From Methanobacterium sp. UBA294 (GTDB lineage: Archaea > Methanobacteriota > Methanobacteria > Methanobacteriales > Methanobacteriaceae), in NCBI GenBank assembly GCA_002494495.1, contig DACB01000008.1:92146-156145 (forward strand): 64,000 bases of DNA. Direction: 5' to 3'. Below the pieces are notes generated by a model. That model made no database searches. It was not told the origin of the DNA and saw nothing but the letters and a program-made list of their open reading frames with translations. Made by a program: the position numbers and the translations under genes. This document shows, in pieces, positions 1-8,050 of this stretch. The number at the start of each line of letters is the position of its first letter. Position 1 is the stretch's first letter.

Positions 1-600
1 TTTTGACCTTAGATCTTTTTTGAAACGTAACATCCTTGCTTCAATGGTGTTGTTAACTTCAATTTCACCATTTTTAGTTTTAACAACAGCTCCTCCAATT
101 GTTTTGATGTTTTCGCCAATTTCTAGAGTTGTGTCTTTACCAGTTTTTCCTTTCACATCTTCTGCAATTGCTGGTAGGGAATCCTTAATTTTAACAACAT
201 CTGATTCTTTAAGGAGTACCTGGAGTTCTCCCCCTCCGATCTCTGTAGATGCTTCAGTTATAATATTTTTAAGAGATTCCTTATATTCAACAGAGTCTGA
301 GGAAGTGATTTCATTCAGTTTCTCTTCTGCTTTTTTAAATGAGTCTTTTATAACTTCTTCTCTGGCCTCAAGTTCCATTCTTCTGGAATTCATCTTTGCT
401 TCAGATATTAACTGTTGATACCTCATATTGGCTTGTTTTTTTGCATCTTCCAGGATTCTCTCTTTCTCTTGAAGGGCCTCTTTCTGGCCCTTTTCAAGAA
501 TGGAGTTATTTTCCTTTTCAGCGTTTTCCAATATGGAATCAGCTTTTACCTGAGCATTAGATAATATGCTTGAGACTATCTTTTCAGTCCCGGCGCTCAT
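1..600 (-). CDS. ahaE: A-type ATP synthase subunit E (AhaE), 3' end outside window
   Basis: Subunit E forms, with subunit H, the peripheral stalk that ties the catalytic A1 head to the membrane part of the archaeal ATP synthase. The 200 codons present start at the ATG at 600, with GGAGG 9 bases upstream, and show no stop before the window edge. The first ~110 residues are a long charged helix rich in Glu, Lys and Gln (coiled coil of the stalk). The C-terminal part has the globular E-domain pattern with VLLKESDVV and IGGAVVKTKNGEIEVNNT. Family members have about 200 residues, so only a few are missing. It follows ahaK after 5 bases, in the order H-I-K-E. Subunits C, F, A, B and D are expected beyond the left edge. 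Confidence 0.92.
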   Translation of the reverse strand, partial: MSAGTEKIVSSILSNAQVKADSILENAEKENNSILEKGQKEALQEKERILEDAKKQANMRYQQLISEAKMNSRRMELEAREEVIKDSFKKAEEKLNEITSSDSVEYKESLKNIITEASTEIGGGELQVLLKESDVVKIKDSLPAIAEDVKGKTGKDTTLEIGENIKTIGGAVVKTKNGEIEVNNTIEARMLRFKKDLRSK

Positions 601-605
601 TATTA

Positions 606-1094
606 CTATCCTCCCAAAATTCCGCCGAATACCATCAATAGTATAGCGATGAGGAAACCATATATAGCCTGTGTTTCTGAAAGTGCGGTGAATATTAGAC
701 CACGAGCAAACATATCTTCATCTTCTACAACTGCTCCAGCTGCTGATGAAGCGGTTATACCTTGACCCATACCGGATCCTAAACCAGCAAATCCTACTGC
801 TGCACCGGCACCTATAGCTACTAGTCCTGCTGTAATAGGTAAATCTGTAGCTTCTCCCATGATTCCAGAGAATACCATCAGAAGTATAGCGATGAGGAAA
901 CCATATATAGCCTGTGTTTCTGGCAGTGCGGTGAATATGAGACCACGAGCAAACATGTCTTCATCCTCAGCCACAGCTCCCACACTTCCTGCTGCTGCCA
1001 TCCCTTGTCCTATACCTGATCCTAAACCAGCCATACCTACGGCTAAACCTGCGCCGATAGCTGCTAAAGCTGTTCCTAATACTAATTCTGCCAT
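606..1094 (-). CDS. ahaK: A-type ATP synthase proteolipid subunit K (AhaK), double hairpin
   Basis: This is the rotor-ring (c-type) subunit that carries the coupling ion through the membrane. The 162 residues consist of two nearly identical hairpins (about residues 1-80 and 81-162), so one chain gives four membrane helices. Each hairpin has a GxGSGxGQG helix (Gln30 and Gln111) and an ion-site helix with PETQ or SETQ (Glu59 and Glu140), so both hairpins keep the carboxylate. Gln plus Glu-Thr-Gln resemble residues that bind Na+ in the Enterococcus NtpK ring, but ion choice cannot be settled from this. The start is ATG at 1094 with GAGGT upstream. It lies between ahaI and ahaE in the same operon. 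Confidence 0.95.
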   Translation of the reverse strand: MAELVLGTALAAIGAGLAVGMAGLGSGIGQGMAAAGSVGAVAEDEDMFARGLIFTALPETQAIYGFLIAILLMVFSGIMGEATDLPITAGLVAIGAGAAVGFAGLGSGMGQGITASSAAGAVVEDEDMFARGLIFTALSETQAIYGFLIAILLMVFGGILGG

Positions 1095-1095
1095 T

Positions 1096-3105
1096 TTATT
1101 TACCTCCTAAATGAGTATATATTCTTTTTGTTCGGAAGGCTCTAAATTTCTGACTTCCGCCTATGAAAAATTGAGCAAAGAACTCAACATAATGCAAACG
1201 TAATGCATTTACAAATGACCCCATTGTCATGAAGGCCATATTTACTGCATGTCCACCTAAGAAAATGAATGGTGCTAAAACTATCCCAATGAGTGGTATC
1301 ATGCCAATGGATATATCAGTTATGATGTTAACTGTCATAGCGATTCCACCAGTTGATAAACATAACGCAAGGAGCCGGGCATAGGACAAAAGGTTTCCCA
1401 GGAAACCAGTTATATCCATGAGTCCAAATAATCCATTGGTATAGACGAGCATTAACAGACCCAGTATCAGTAAGGGTACTCCAGCTAATAGTGAAGTTGT
1501 CATGGATCCAGTTAATAAATAGGCCACTGCTAGTAGAGCGACTCCAATTTCAATGACAATCCATACTATCTGTGTTCCTAATGCTTCTTTGATTTCCCCT
1601 CTAACGATGTTGTTATAGGCACCAATTATCAATCCCGTGTTTATGTGGAGAACACCACATATCATGGCTATTACAAGGATAATCTCTGGATGCACAAATG
1701 CATCAATGGAGTCTATAACTGTTGGCAATGGCATTCCTCCTGTTATCCATCTGGGGAAGAAGTCGCCTATGAAACCATTGGTAAGCATTCCCAATATGAA
1801 GGCCCATGCACCACATGCTATGAGAATCAATCCCATACTACCCATTATTTTATTTCTTTGTCCCAATCCACGAAATATGATAAAACCGATGACTGCGTCC
1901 AATATCCCATAAAAGGCATCTGTAAGACAGAAACCAAAGAAAAATGGGAAAACAAGGGCCATCAAAATTGTGGGATCAAATTCCCGGTAGGTTGGGGTGG
2001 AATACATATGGGTAAAAAGTTCATATGGTTTGGCAAATTTGGGATTGTCCAGATGAACTGGAATATCATCTTTCTCAATGTCAGGGTCAGAGACATCCAC
2101 TATGGAGTGTCCTTCAGTAGAACTTTCAATTATATTAAGAGCTTTATCTAATTTTTTTGCTATTACCCATCCTTCAATCATAACCGTGTTCTTGGTCTGG
2201 CCAAAGGAAGAGTATATTTCACTTCTCTGTTTTTCTATCTCCAGCTGTTCTTTTATTACTAAAAGCTGTGGCTTCCACTCTGCGGATATTTCTGCCAGTT
2301 CACTGAGTATCGTGTTTTTTTCCTCTTCGATTGACTCTATTCTTGATTTTGAGCTACTTATAACTTCACTTGGTGTTCCAGCTACTCCGGATAGCTCGAA
2401 TCGATCAAATTCCAGCCTCCTGAGGGCACTGGTAACTTCCTCTCCATATTCTTTTGTGGTAATGACAATGAGAATTTTAAATTCTTTCTCTGGAGTTTCA
2501 TCAGTGAACACTTCTATTTCATCAGTTATATCCTTATAATTTTGGTTAAATTCTTCAAAGGAGTCTGTCGATATTTTACCGACTATAACTGAAGTATGTT
2601 TTGAATCTGAAAGGTCTGCTAAGTCTACGTTAAAATTAGTTAAATTTTCTGCCACTTTTTTGGCATTTTTTAGCTGAGCTTTTTCAGAATCCAACTGGTT
2701 TATTTTTTCTTCCAGAGGTTTGGTCATTGATTCGACCTGGTCCAGAACTGATTCTGTTTTATTGATTAGTTCTTCCACGCCGATTTCTTCTATAACTTCT
2801 GTTTCGATTGGCGGAGGATTGATTAATTCCTTAACCATCTTCAGTATGCCACCTTCCCTTTTACGGACGGAATGTAAAAAATCGATGTTACCGTTGGTTT
2901 TCATTAAAAGTGATGAAATTCGTCCGGTATAGGGGGTTGCATGTGATGGTTCAAGGATCTGTTTCCACTCTGCATCCTGTTGTATGCGCTCGGATATATC
3001 CTGGATTTGTACTATGCTAGATTCATGAAGCGAACTCACTGCAGAATCAGCATATTTGTCCAGGGTGATAATACTGAGCTTTTTCATCCTGGCTGGCTTA
3101 AACAT
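1096..3105 (-). CDS. ahaI: A-type ATP synthase subunit I (AhaI, a-subunit)
   Basis: Subunit I is the membrane stator that forms the ion half-channels next to the K ring. The protein has about 669 residues. The N-terminal half (to about residue 340) is soluble, with coiled-coil stretches that contact the E/H stalks; the second half holds seven to eight membrane helices, including the GFLGNLLSYARLLALCLSTG segment whose Arg faces the ring carboxylate in this family. I prefer the ATG at 3105 because homologs begin MFKxARMxKL. A GTG directly after the ahaH stop (3114) is in frame and could add three residues. The gene ends one base before the ahaK ATG. Confidence 0.95.
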   Translation of the reverse strand: MFKPARMKKLSIITLDKYADSAVSSLHESSIVQIQDISERIQQDAEWKQILEPSHATPYTGRISSLLMKTNGNIDFLHSVRKREGGILKMVKELINPPPIETEVIEEIGVEELINKTESVLDQVESMTKPLEEKINQLDSEKAQLKNAKKVAENLTNFNVDLADLSDSKHTSVIVGKISTDSFEEFNQNYKDITDEIEVFTDETPEKEFKILIVITTKEYGEEVTSALRRLEFDRFELSGVAGTPSEVISSSKSRIESIEEEKNTILSELAEISAEWKPQLLVIKEQLEIEKQRSEIYSSFGQTKNTVMIEGWVIAKKLDKALNIIESSTEGHSIVDVSDPDIEKDDIPVHLDNPKFAKPYELFTHMYSTPTYREFDPTILMALVFPFFFGFCLTDAFYGILDAVIGFIIFRGLGQRNKIMGSMGLILIACGAWAFILGMLTNGFIGDFFPRWITGGMPLPTVIDSIDAFVHPEIILVIAMICGVLHINTGLIIGAYNNIVRGEIKEALGTQIVWIVIEIGVALLAVAYLLTGSMTTSLLAGVPLLILGLLMLVYTNGLFGLMDITGFLGNLLSYARLLALCLSTGGIAMTVNIITDISIGMIPLIGIVLAPFIFLGGHAVNMAFMTMGSFVNALRLHYVEFFAQFFIGGSQKFRAFRTKRIYTHLGGK

Positions 3106-3114
3106 GTTACTCAC

Positions 3115-3429
3115 TTATAAAATACTTTTTACTATGATTTCTGCAGCTTCATCAATATTATTGGAAGCTTTTTTCTTACTTATTTCTACCTCACCAGTAG
3201 TTTTGTTTGATATTTGGTAAGCTTCCTTTTTTGCATTGTTTTCTGCTTCATAAAGTAACTTATCTGCTTCTTCTTGTGCCTCTTTTTTTGCATTTTCCAC
3301 ATTTTCTTTCGATTTGGATTCAGCATCATCAATCATTTCTGATGATTTCTTCTCTGTATCCTCGATTAGTTTCTCGGCATCATTTTCAGCCTTTTTAATG
3401 GTAGTAATAGCTTCCGATATCGTTGTCAT
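3115..3429 (-). CDS. ahaH: A-type ATP synthase subunit H (AhaH)
   Basis: Small peripheral-stalk protein of 104 residues, partner of subunit E. Almost the whole chain is a charged coiled coil (KKAENDAEKLIEDTEKKSSEM and similar heptads) with alanine-rich stretches. The start is the ATG at 3429, because GGTGAT lies three bases in front of it (3433-3438); an upstream in-frame TTG lacks such a site. It is the first gene of the aha operon in this window and is followed directly by ahaI. Confidence 0.9.
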   Translation of the reverse strand: MTTISEAITTIKKAENDAEKLIEDTEKKSSEMIDDAESKSKENVENAKKEAQEEADKLLYEAENNAKKEAYQISNKTTGEVEISKKKASNNIDEAAEIIVKSIL

Positions 3430-3461
3430 ATAATCACCATGATAACCCAAAATTTCTCTCG

Positions 3462-3477
3462 AGTTATATATATCTTT
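3462..3477 (-). promoter_or_regulatory. Probable promoter (TATA box) of the aha operon
   Basis: On the minus strand an A-rich element precedes GATATATATAAC, a good archaeal TATA box, about 40 bases before the ahaH ATG. Transcription would begin near 3440, giving a very short leader that just contains the GGTGAT ribosome site. No other gene lies upstream on this strand for about 380 bases, which fits an operon start. Confidence 0.6.
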
Positions 3478-3479
3478 TG

Positions 3480-3832
3480 CTATTTGATTCTCTGCATCTT
3501 TATCCTTCGTGTTTAATATGACATTTAAACCGTTATATTTAATTTAAATCAAGCTAAAAGCATGGTAATGAAAATAATTCCATTAGCAGTTATACTTGAT
3601 AGATTAAACGTGGCATACATAAAAGTGTGTATTGAAATGCTTTATGCACTTCCCAGATAATGTCCACTTATTATCAGGGATGTTGGTCAATACTCATATT
3701 ATTAAATAATCATACCAACGATGGTGGGATACTGGAGATTCTTTAAAAATCATAACCCGGTTGCATCTAAAACAAATTATTGTCCAGAACATGAGTCCCT
3801 TTAGAATGGGGGCAGTTATAAATAAAAATGAT
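3480..3832. other. Spacer of about 350 bases without a recognisable gene
   Basis: AT-rich stretch between the aha promoter and the 3' end of the citrate synthase-like gene. A 77-codon minus-strand frame here begins inside the citrate synthase-like gene and has no family features. I see no RNA gene and no convincing repeat. Confidence 0.5.
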
Positions 3833-4687
3833 CTAGATTCGCCGCTTTCTGTCCTCAACACCATCGTAACAAGTTTCATCAGATTCAATGAATTTCCTGA
3901 AAGGTGGTTCCTGGTTCTGTTCCTCATTTACATGTGAAATTAAAGCAGGAAGCCTTCCTATCATGAAAAGTCCAGCACCAACCTGCCAGCTGAAACCCAT
4001 ATCTGATAATATCCCAGCGTTAGCCCCGTCAATATTCAGGTGAATGTTCTTAATCTCAAACAGAATATCCTGTAGGGCGATAGCCAGCTGGGTATGGACG
4101 CCGCAAATCCCATATTCCTTGGCAAGCTCCAGAAGCCGGGGCGCCCGGGGGTCTTTATCATGGTAACGGTGACCGAAACCAGGAATCTTCTTACCATTTT
4201 TCAGATATTCTTCCACCAGTTGTTGAGCGTAGATCTTAATATCCTTACGCGACTCAATTGGACCGACAACTGTTTTATGTCCCTCCTTCCCCACACCATT
4301 TTCAACAGTTTCCTGAAGAAGCTTCATTGACTGCTCTAAAGCACCAGCATGATGCTTACCAAAGGCCATTAAACCCCCGGATACACAGGTGTTAAGGGGA
4401 GATCCAGTGGATGCCATGAGTCGGGCCACCTGGGTGCTAGGGGGAGTGGTACCATGATCACAGAAGGAGACCAGCACAGCTTCAAGCATCTTAGACTCGT
4501 TTTCAGATGGCTTGTTACCATGCATCAGCAGATAAACCATTTCTGGAAAGGATAGATTACCAATGAGGTCCTGCTGAGGATAACCCCTGGTGATGATCCG
4601 GTTAGGCTCAACCTTGGTAATGGAAGTCTTCCATTTAGGATTCATGTATTTAAACAATTCATCTATGTTTTGTCTTCCAATTGCCAT
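3833..4687 (-). CDS. Short citrate synthase-like protein (possible citryl-CoA lyase)
   Basis: Member of the citrate synthase superfamily, 284 residues, well below the 370-430 usual for citrate synthase. The core is present: MASTGSPLN and a GLMAFGKHHAGALE segment, then GFGHRYHDKDPRAPRL, the conserved region around the oxaloacetate-binding His and Arg. Short forms of this kind resemble citryl-CoA lyases, which split citryl-CoA into acetyl-CoA and oxaloacetate. True citrate synthesis is the alternative. Start: ATG at 4687 with GGAGTG upstream; an in-frame TTG further out has no such site. It is the last gene of a minus-strand run with a fumarase-type subunit, a TIM-barrel protein and MmgE/PrpD, which points to carboxylic acid chemistry. 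Confidence 0.75.
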   Translation of the reverse strand: MAIGRQNIDELFKYMNPKWKTSITKVEPNRIITRGYPQQDLIGNLSFPEMVYLLMHGNKPSENESKMLEAVLVSFCDHGTTPPSTQVARLMASTGSPLNTCVSGGLMAFGKHHAGALEQSMKLLQETVENGVGKEGHKTVVGPIESRKDIKIYAQQLVEEYLKNGKKIPGFGHRYHDKDPRAPRLLELAKEYGICGVHTQLAIALQDILFEIKNIHLNIDGANAGILSDMGFSWQVGAGLFMIGRLPALISHVNEEQNQEPPFRKFIESDETCYDGVEDRKRRI

Positions 4688-4753
4688 AAAAATTACACTC
4701 CACAATATAATTTATAGGTTACTATAAAGGAGGCCATTTTTTTGATAATTTAG

Positions 4754-5626
4754 TTAAATGAATTCGCTATTGGAGATATCAAAGGATGAAACCCTTGGTT
4801 CAACACAACAACAAGGCCTCATACTAAGAATACGAACTCCACTAGCCCTTTGAGGTCCTATATTAATAAGACAACCAAGAGCCGTTACATAACCGCCTAT
4901 ATTTAAAGCACCTATATCCAAACTATTTAAAGTTTTTGTTATTTCCCCTTCCAACTCTGACTGTATATCCAAGTTACCATGGGCCATGGCCTTAAACATT
5001 AAAGAAGTCGCTTCAAAATGGGTTCTACCTACACCTATCGCAGGTATGCACGGGGTACAGCCTAATTTGGGTATTTCCTGTTTCATCCAGTTAGTTATAT
5101 GATTTACAATTTCCTGGTTATCCCGCTGGTGGAAGACCCGATAGGTACTGGCCCTTATCTCTGGGCCACCGCCAAGCATGAGTAAGTGTATCCTTACTTT
5201 TTCATTTCCAGCTTCTGGATTCAGTTCACCGAATATGAACGGTGCAGATAAGACTTCTCCGGGGTCATTGTAAAGGCCTTTTTTCTGTTCAATTCTCTCA
5301 ATATCATCACCCTTCACTGCCATAGGCCTTCCTGGAAGCTCCCTTAAACCGGCCTTAATACCATCCCTTACATCACCTGTAAAATTCACTGGTAGAACTG
5401 CGTTTTTACCTATTTCCACCAATACATGGGGGATACCGGTATCATCGCAAAGGGGGACTTTATTTTTCCGAGCTAACTCGGCATTTTCAATTAAAAGCTC
5501 CAAAACCCAGGAAGCCAATGGATTAGTTTCAACTTCCAAAGCTCTTTGGTAAGCATTGTACTGATCCTGGCGGAATTCTGTGCTAGCTTTTATGACGGCA
5601 CCTTTAATTTGGTTTATTAAGTCCAT
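4754..5626 (-). CDS. Fumarate hydratase class I alpha-type subunit (first copy)
   Basis: Alpha-type subunit of the [4Fe-4S] class I fumarase/L-tartrate dehydratase family, 290 residues. The three expected cluster cysteines are visible: CDDTGIP (about residue 61), LGCTPCIPAIGVG (about 193) and SMRPCCCVEPR near the C-terminus. GGYVTALGC matches the conserved glycine loop. Fumarase of this two-subunit type needs a separate beta subunit; none is in the window. A second alpha-type gene at 44148 is clearly different in sequence, so the two probably serve different substrates or partners. This copy lies 66 bases upstream of the citrate synthase-like gene. ATG at 5626 is preceded by AGGAAC. Confidence 0.85.
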   Translation of the reverse strand: MDLINQIKGAVIKASTEFRQDQYNAYQRALEVETNPLASWVLELLIENAELARKNKVPLCDDTGIPHVLVEIGKNAVLPVNFTGDVRDGIKAGLRELPGRPMAVKGDDIERIEQKKGLYNDPGEVLSAPFIFGELNPEAGNEKVRIHLLMLGGGPEIRASTYRVFHQRDNQEIVNHITNWMKQEIPKLGCTPCIPAIGVGRTHFEATSLMFKAMAHGNLDIQSELEGEITKTLNSLDIGALNIGGYVTALGCLINIGPQRASGVRILSMRPCCCVEPRVSSFDISNSEFI

Positions 5627-5722
5627 GATGTTGTTCCTATTTTGTAAACTTCATTTGAATCATCTTCAAGACTGATCCTTTCATTCAGGTTAGCTTTAAA
5701 TCTTTCATTCATTTTTAATCCT

Positions 5723-6622
5723 TTATTCCGGAATAGCTAAATCTTCTGTCCCAACCTTAGATGTTTTTGCATCTGGATAGTAGCGTTCTATCATATTTTT
5801 AACTAGATAAACTTGTCTTATGCGCTCTGATGCTTCCTTACTTGTTGTGTCGTGGCTATGTTGCTTAGCTATGGAACCTCCGGTTTTAAGGTACACCGGG
5901 GCCGCGACCTTTATGATGTCTGGGACCTCGTAATGTCTTATGAAACCACCAGAAGATTTTGGATTTTCCGTATGGATGTCGATGGATATATTTATGGCTT
6001 TTCTAAGGGATTCAAGCATGTTAATTTGTAGATCACGGACTGGATTGAATGAATCAGCACCAATTTCCTCTAATAACTTTGCAGATGCTGGGTTTCCATG
6101 TCCAGTATGGGCAGAGACCTTGAAGTGCATGTTCTCTGGTAGTTCACCTGCCTCTCTCATCTTACCCAGGACCCAGAGAAGGCCTTCATCGTATAACAAT
6201 ATTCCCCGTACACCAAGTTCTGCTGCTCTTTTAACATCCTCAACAGCATATAACAGGTTATCATATCCCCTTAACCTGTAGCCTATACGTGCGCCTTCCT
6301 TGGTCTGGGCAGATGCGCTGGTGTCGTAGGTTGCCCGTGGACCGACACTTAAAAAAAGTCCTATCTTGGCTTGTTTAGCCATTTCTATCATTTCTTCTAT
6401 TTCAGAGTCGGTTAGAAGCATGATACCTTTAGTCTGGGTTACCCTGTGCACTGTGACACTATAATCCTGTGAGGCGTCCAGGAGAGAAGCCATAGACTCA
6501 GGTTTCTGGATACCCGGGACCTCGAAGCGGTACTGGGCACCATCTGGAAATCTGAGTTCAGATTCCTCGATTCCAACACTTTTATCTATTCCAAGTGTTT
6601 TTAGAAAATCATTTGATCGCAA
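5723..6622 (-). CDS. TIM-barrel protein of unknown function (U32-peptidase-like)
   Basis: About 299 residues with the alternating strand-helix pattern of a beta/alpha barrel (DVKRAAELGVRGILLYDEG, EEIGADSFNPVRDLQINML). The pattern is close to proteins annotated as U32 peptidases in Methanobacteriales, but I see no proven catalytic residues. HTGHGNPAS and KTGGSIAKQHSHD are conserved-looking loops with several His. I place the start at the TTG at 6622, six bases after GGAGAGTG; the GTG at 6631 is part of that ribosome site. It sits between the MmgE/PrpD gene and the fumarase alpha gene, which suggests a role as lyase or isomerase in the same pathway (inference). Confidence 0.6.
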   Translation of the reverse strand: MRSNDFLKTLGIDKSVGIEESELRFPDGAQYRFEVPGIQKPESMASLLDASQDYSVTVHRVTQTKGIMLLTDSEIEEMIEMAKQAKIGLFLSVGPRATYDTSASAQTKEGARIGYRLRGYDNLLYAVEDVKRAAELGVRGILLYDEGLLWVLGKMREAGELPENMHFKVSAHTGHGNPASAKLLEEIGADSFNPVRDLQINMLESLRKAINISIDIHTENPKSSGGFIRHYEVPDIIKVAAPVYLKTGGSIAKQHSHDTTSKEASERIRQVYLVKNMIERYYPDAKTSKVGTEDLAIPE

Positions 6623-6691
6623 TAAATACACTCTCCAAAAATAAATCTCTCACTATAAAAATGAAACACACTGTGATTAAATCTTACTAAT

Positions 6692-8038
6692 TTATAAAAA
6701 TGAATTCAGATCATCTGTAAATTCCCGGACATCAAGGTAGGAATCCAAGTTTTCAATTACCTCTAAGATTTCCACATCTACATCTGGATTTAAATTCCTG
6801 AATTTCCAATCCACACCCTGTTTAAGGGGGTTTTCAGGTTCACCAGAAGGTAAATCAACTCTTTTTTTATACACACTATTATGAGTGAATATGGAAACTT
6901 CAGATGGTCTGCAATGTGGATATTCTTTATCCAGTTTAGTGTCTATTTTAATCTGGATTTTCCGGGATATGTCGTCTATTTCCACCTGATTTTGGGTAGA
7001 ATTGCTAAATTCAATTATACAGCCCGCCCCCTGATAATGATTTAGAAGTGCAACCGCCAAAGTCACGGGTAAACTCTGCTTCAGGGCCTCAGTACTTGTA
7101 GGGTGGTAATCGTTGTGTTCAGCGGCTATTTTATAGGTTTTAACCATTATTTCATCAATTTCTTCCAGTTTAAACTGATTTTTCTTTACAATCGCTAGTA
7201 GGGCATCGATGCTGGAGTGCAGATGCCTACAGACTGGGTAGATCTTGAAGTAGACGTCTAGGATATGGTAATTATTCATGACTGGATTGTAACTTTCGCT
7301 GGATAAATCCACTTCCTGGGGGTTAACACCACCCATTACCTTAAGAAAACCTTCATCACCTTCAAAGATATTTTTTGCCCCGGTAAAACCATTCTTTGCA
7401 AGCAGGGCAGATAAAATACCTGATTGGGCTGCTCTACCCGCGTGCAGATGCTTTCCCATGGAGCCGGAATGGTCTGATTCTAAGAGACCTGCAGCCTGGG
7501 TCCCTGCAAGACCTAATGCATTGGTAATTTCAACATCATTTAAATTCATAGCCTTACTGGCTGCTGCAGCAGCACCTAACGTTCCACAGGTGCCTGTGCT
7601 GTGGAAACCCTTATTCCTGTGTCTCGGGTTGATCATCATACCCAGTGCAATGGCAACCTGGTATCCCGCGACTATTGATTCGATTAAGTCCTTCCCAGAC
7701 CGGTTTAAAGACTCGCACAGGGAAAGAGCAGCGGGTATTACACACGTCCCGGGATGAAGCATAGCCATCCGGTGGCCGTCATCAAGGTCCATTGAATGGG
7801 TAAATATTCCATTGGCAAGCCCAGCTTCCATGGCACTGGATCTTCCATGTCCCATGACTGTTGATTCATCGCCTGGTTGGATGATATTTTTAACTGCTTC
7901 ACCACTTTTACTTTGCGAACCCCTTAAAGCCACGCCCAGAAAATCGGTGAAACATTCCTTGGCCTTTTGGGTTACACTGTCTGGGAGCTGGTTGTAGCTG
8001 ATTGATAATATAAATTCTGTGAATTTAGAAGTGATCAT
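6692..8038 (-). CDS. MmgE/PrpD family protein (2-methylcitrate dehydratase-like)
   Basis: 448 residues, the usual size of the MmgE/PrpD family, which includes 2-methylcitrate dehydratase, cis-aconitate decarboxylase and iminodisuccinate epimerase. Recognisable are SQSKSGEAVKN, the MDLDDGHRMAMLHPGTCVIPAALSL-type Asp/His region (split by short loops), GTCGTLGAAAAASKAM and the C-terminal PVCRHLHSSIDALL segment. The enzyme normally needs no cofactor. The substrate cannot be told from sequence. Neighbourhood with citrate synthase-like and fumarase-like genes favours dehydration of a citrate-type acid. ATG at 8038 follows the TiaS stop by 12 bases with AGGTTTG upstream, so co-transcription with tiaS is likely. 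Confidence 0.8.
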   Translation of the reverse strand: MITSKFTEFILSISYNQLPDSVTQKAKECFTDFLGVALRGSQSKSGEAVKNIIQPGDESTVMGHGRSSAMEAGLANGIFTHSMDLDDGHRMAMLHPGTCVIPAALSLCESLNRSGKDLIESIVAGYQVAIALGMMINPRHRNKGFHSTGTCGTLGAAAAASKAMNLNDVEITNALGLAGTQAAGLLESDHSGSMGKHLHAGRAAQSGILSALLAKNGFTGAKNIFEGDEGFLKVMGGVNPQEVDLSSESYNPVMNNYHILDVYFKIYPVCRHLHSSIDALLAIVKKNQFKLEEIDEIMVKTYKIAAEHNDYHPTSTEALKQSLPVTLAVALLNHYQGAGCIIEFSNSTQNQVEIDDISRKIQIKIDTKLDKEYPHCRPSEVSIFTHNSVYKKRVDLPSGEPENPLKQGVDWKFRNLNPDVDVEILEVIENLDSYLDVREFTDDLNSFL

Positions 8039-8050
8039 TTTTCAAACCTG

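Noticed and set aside
1645..2151. Plus-strand frame of 168 codons
   Set aside because: Antisense to ahaI, with no ribosome site and no recognisable domain.
3694..3927. Open frame of 77 codons on the minus strand
   Set aside because: It starts inside the citrate synthase-like gene in another frame, and has no ribosome site and no family features.
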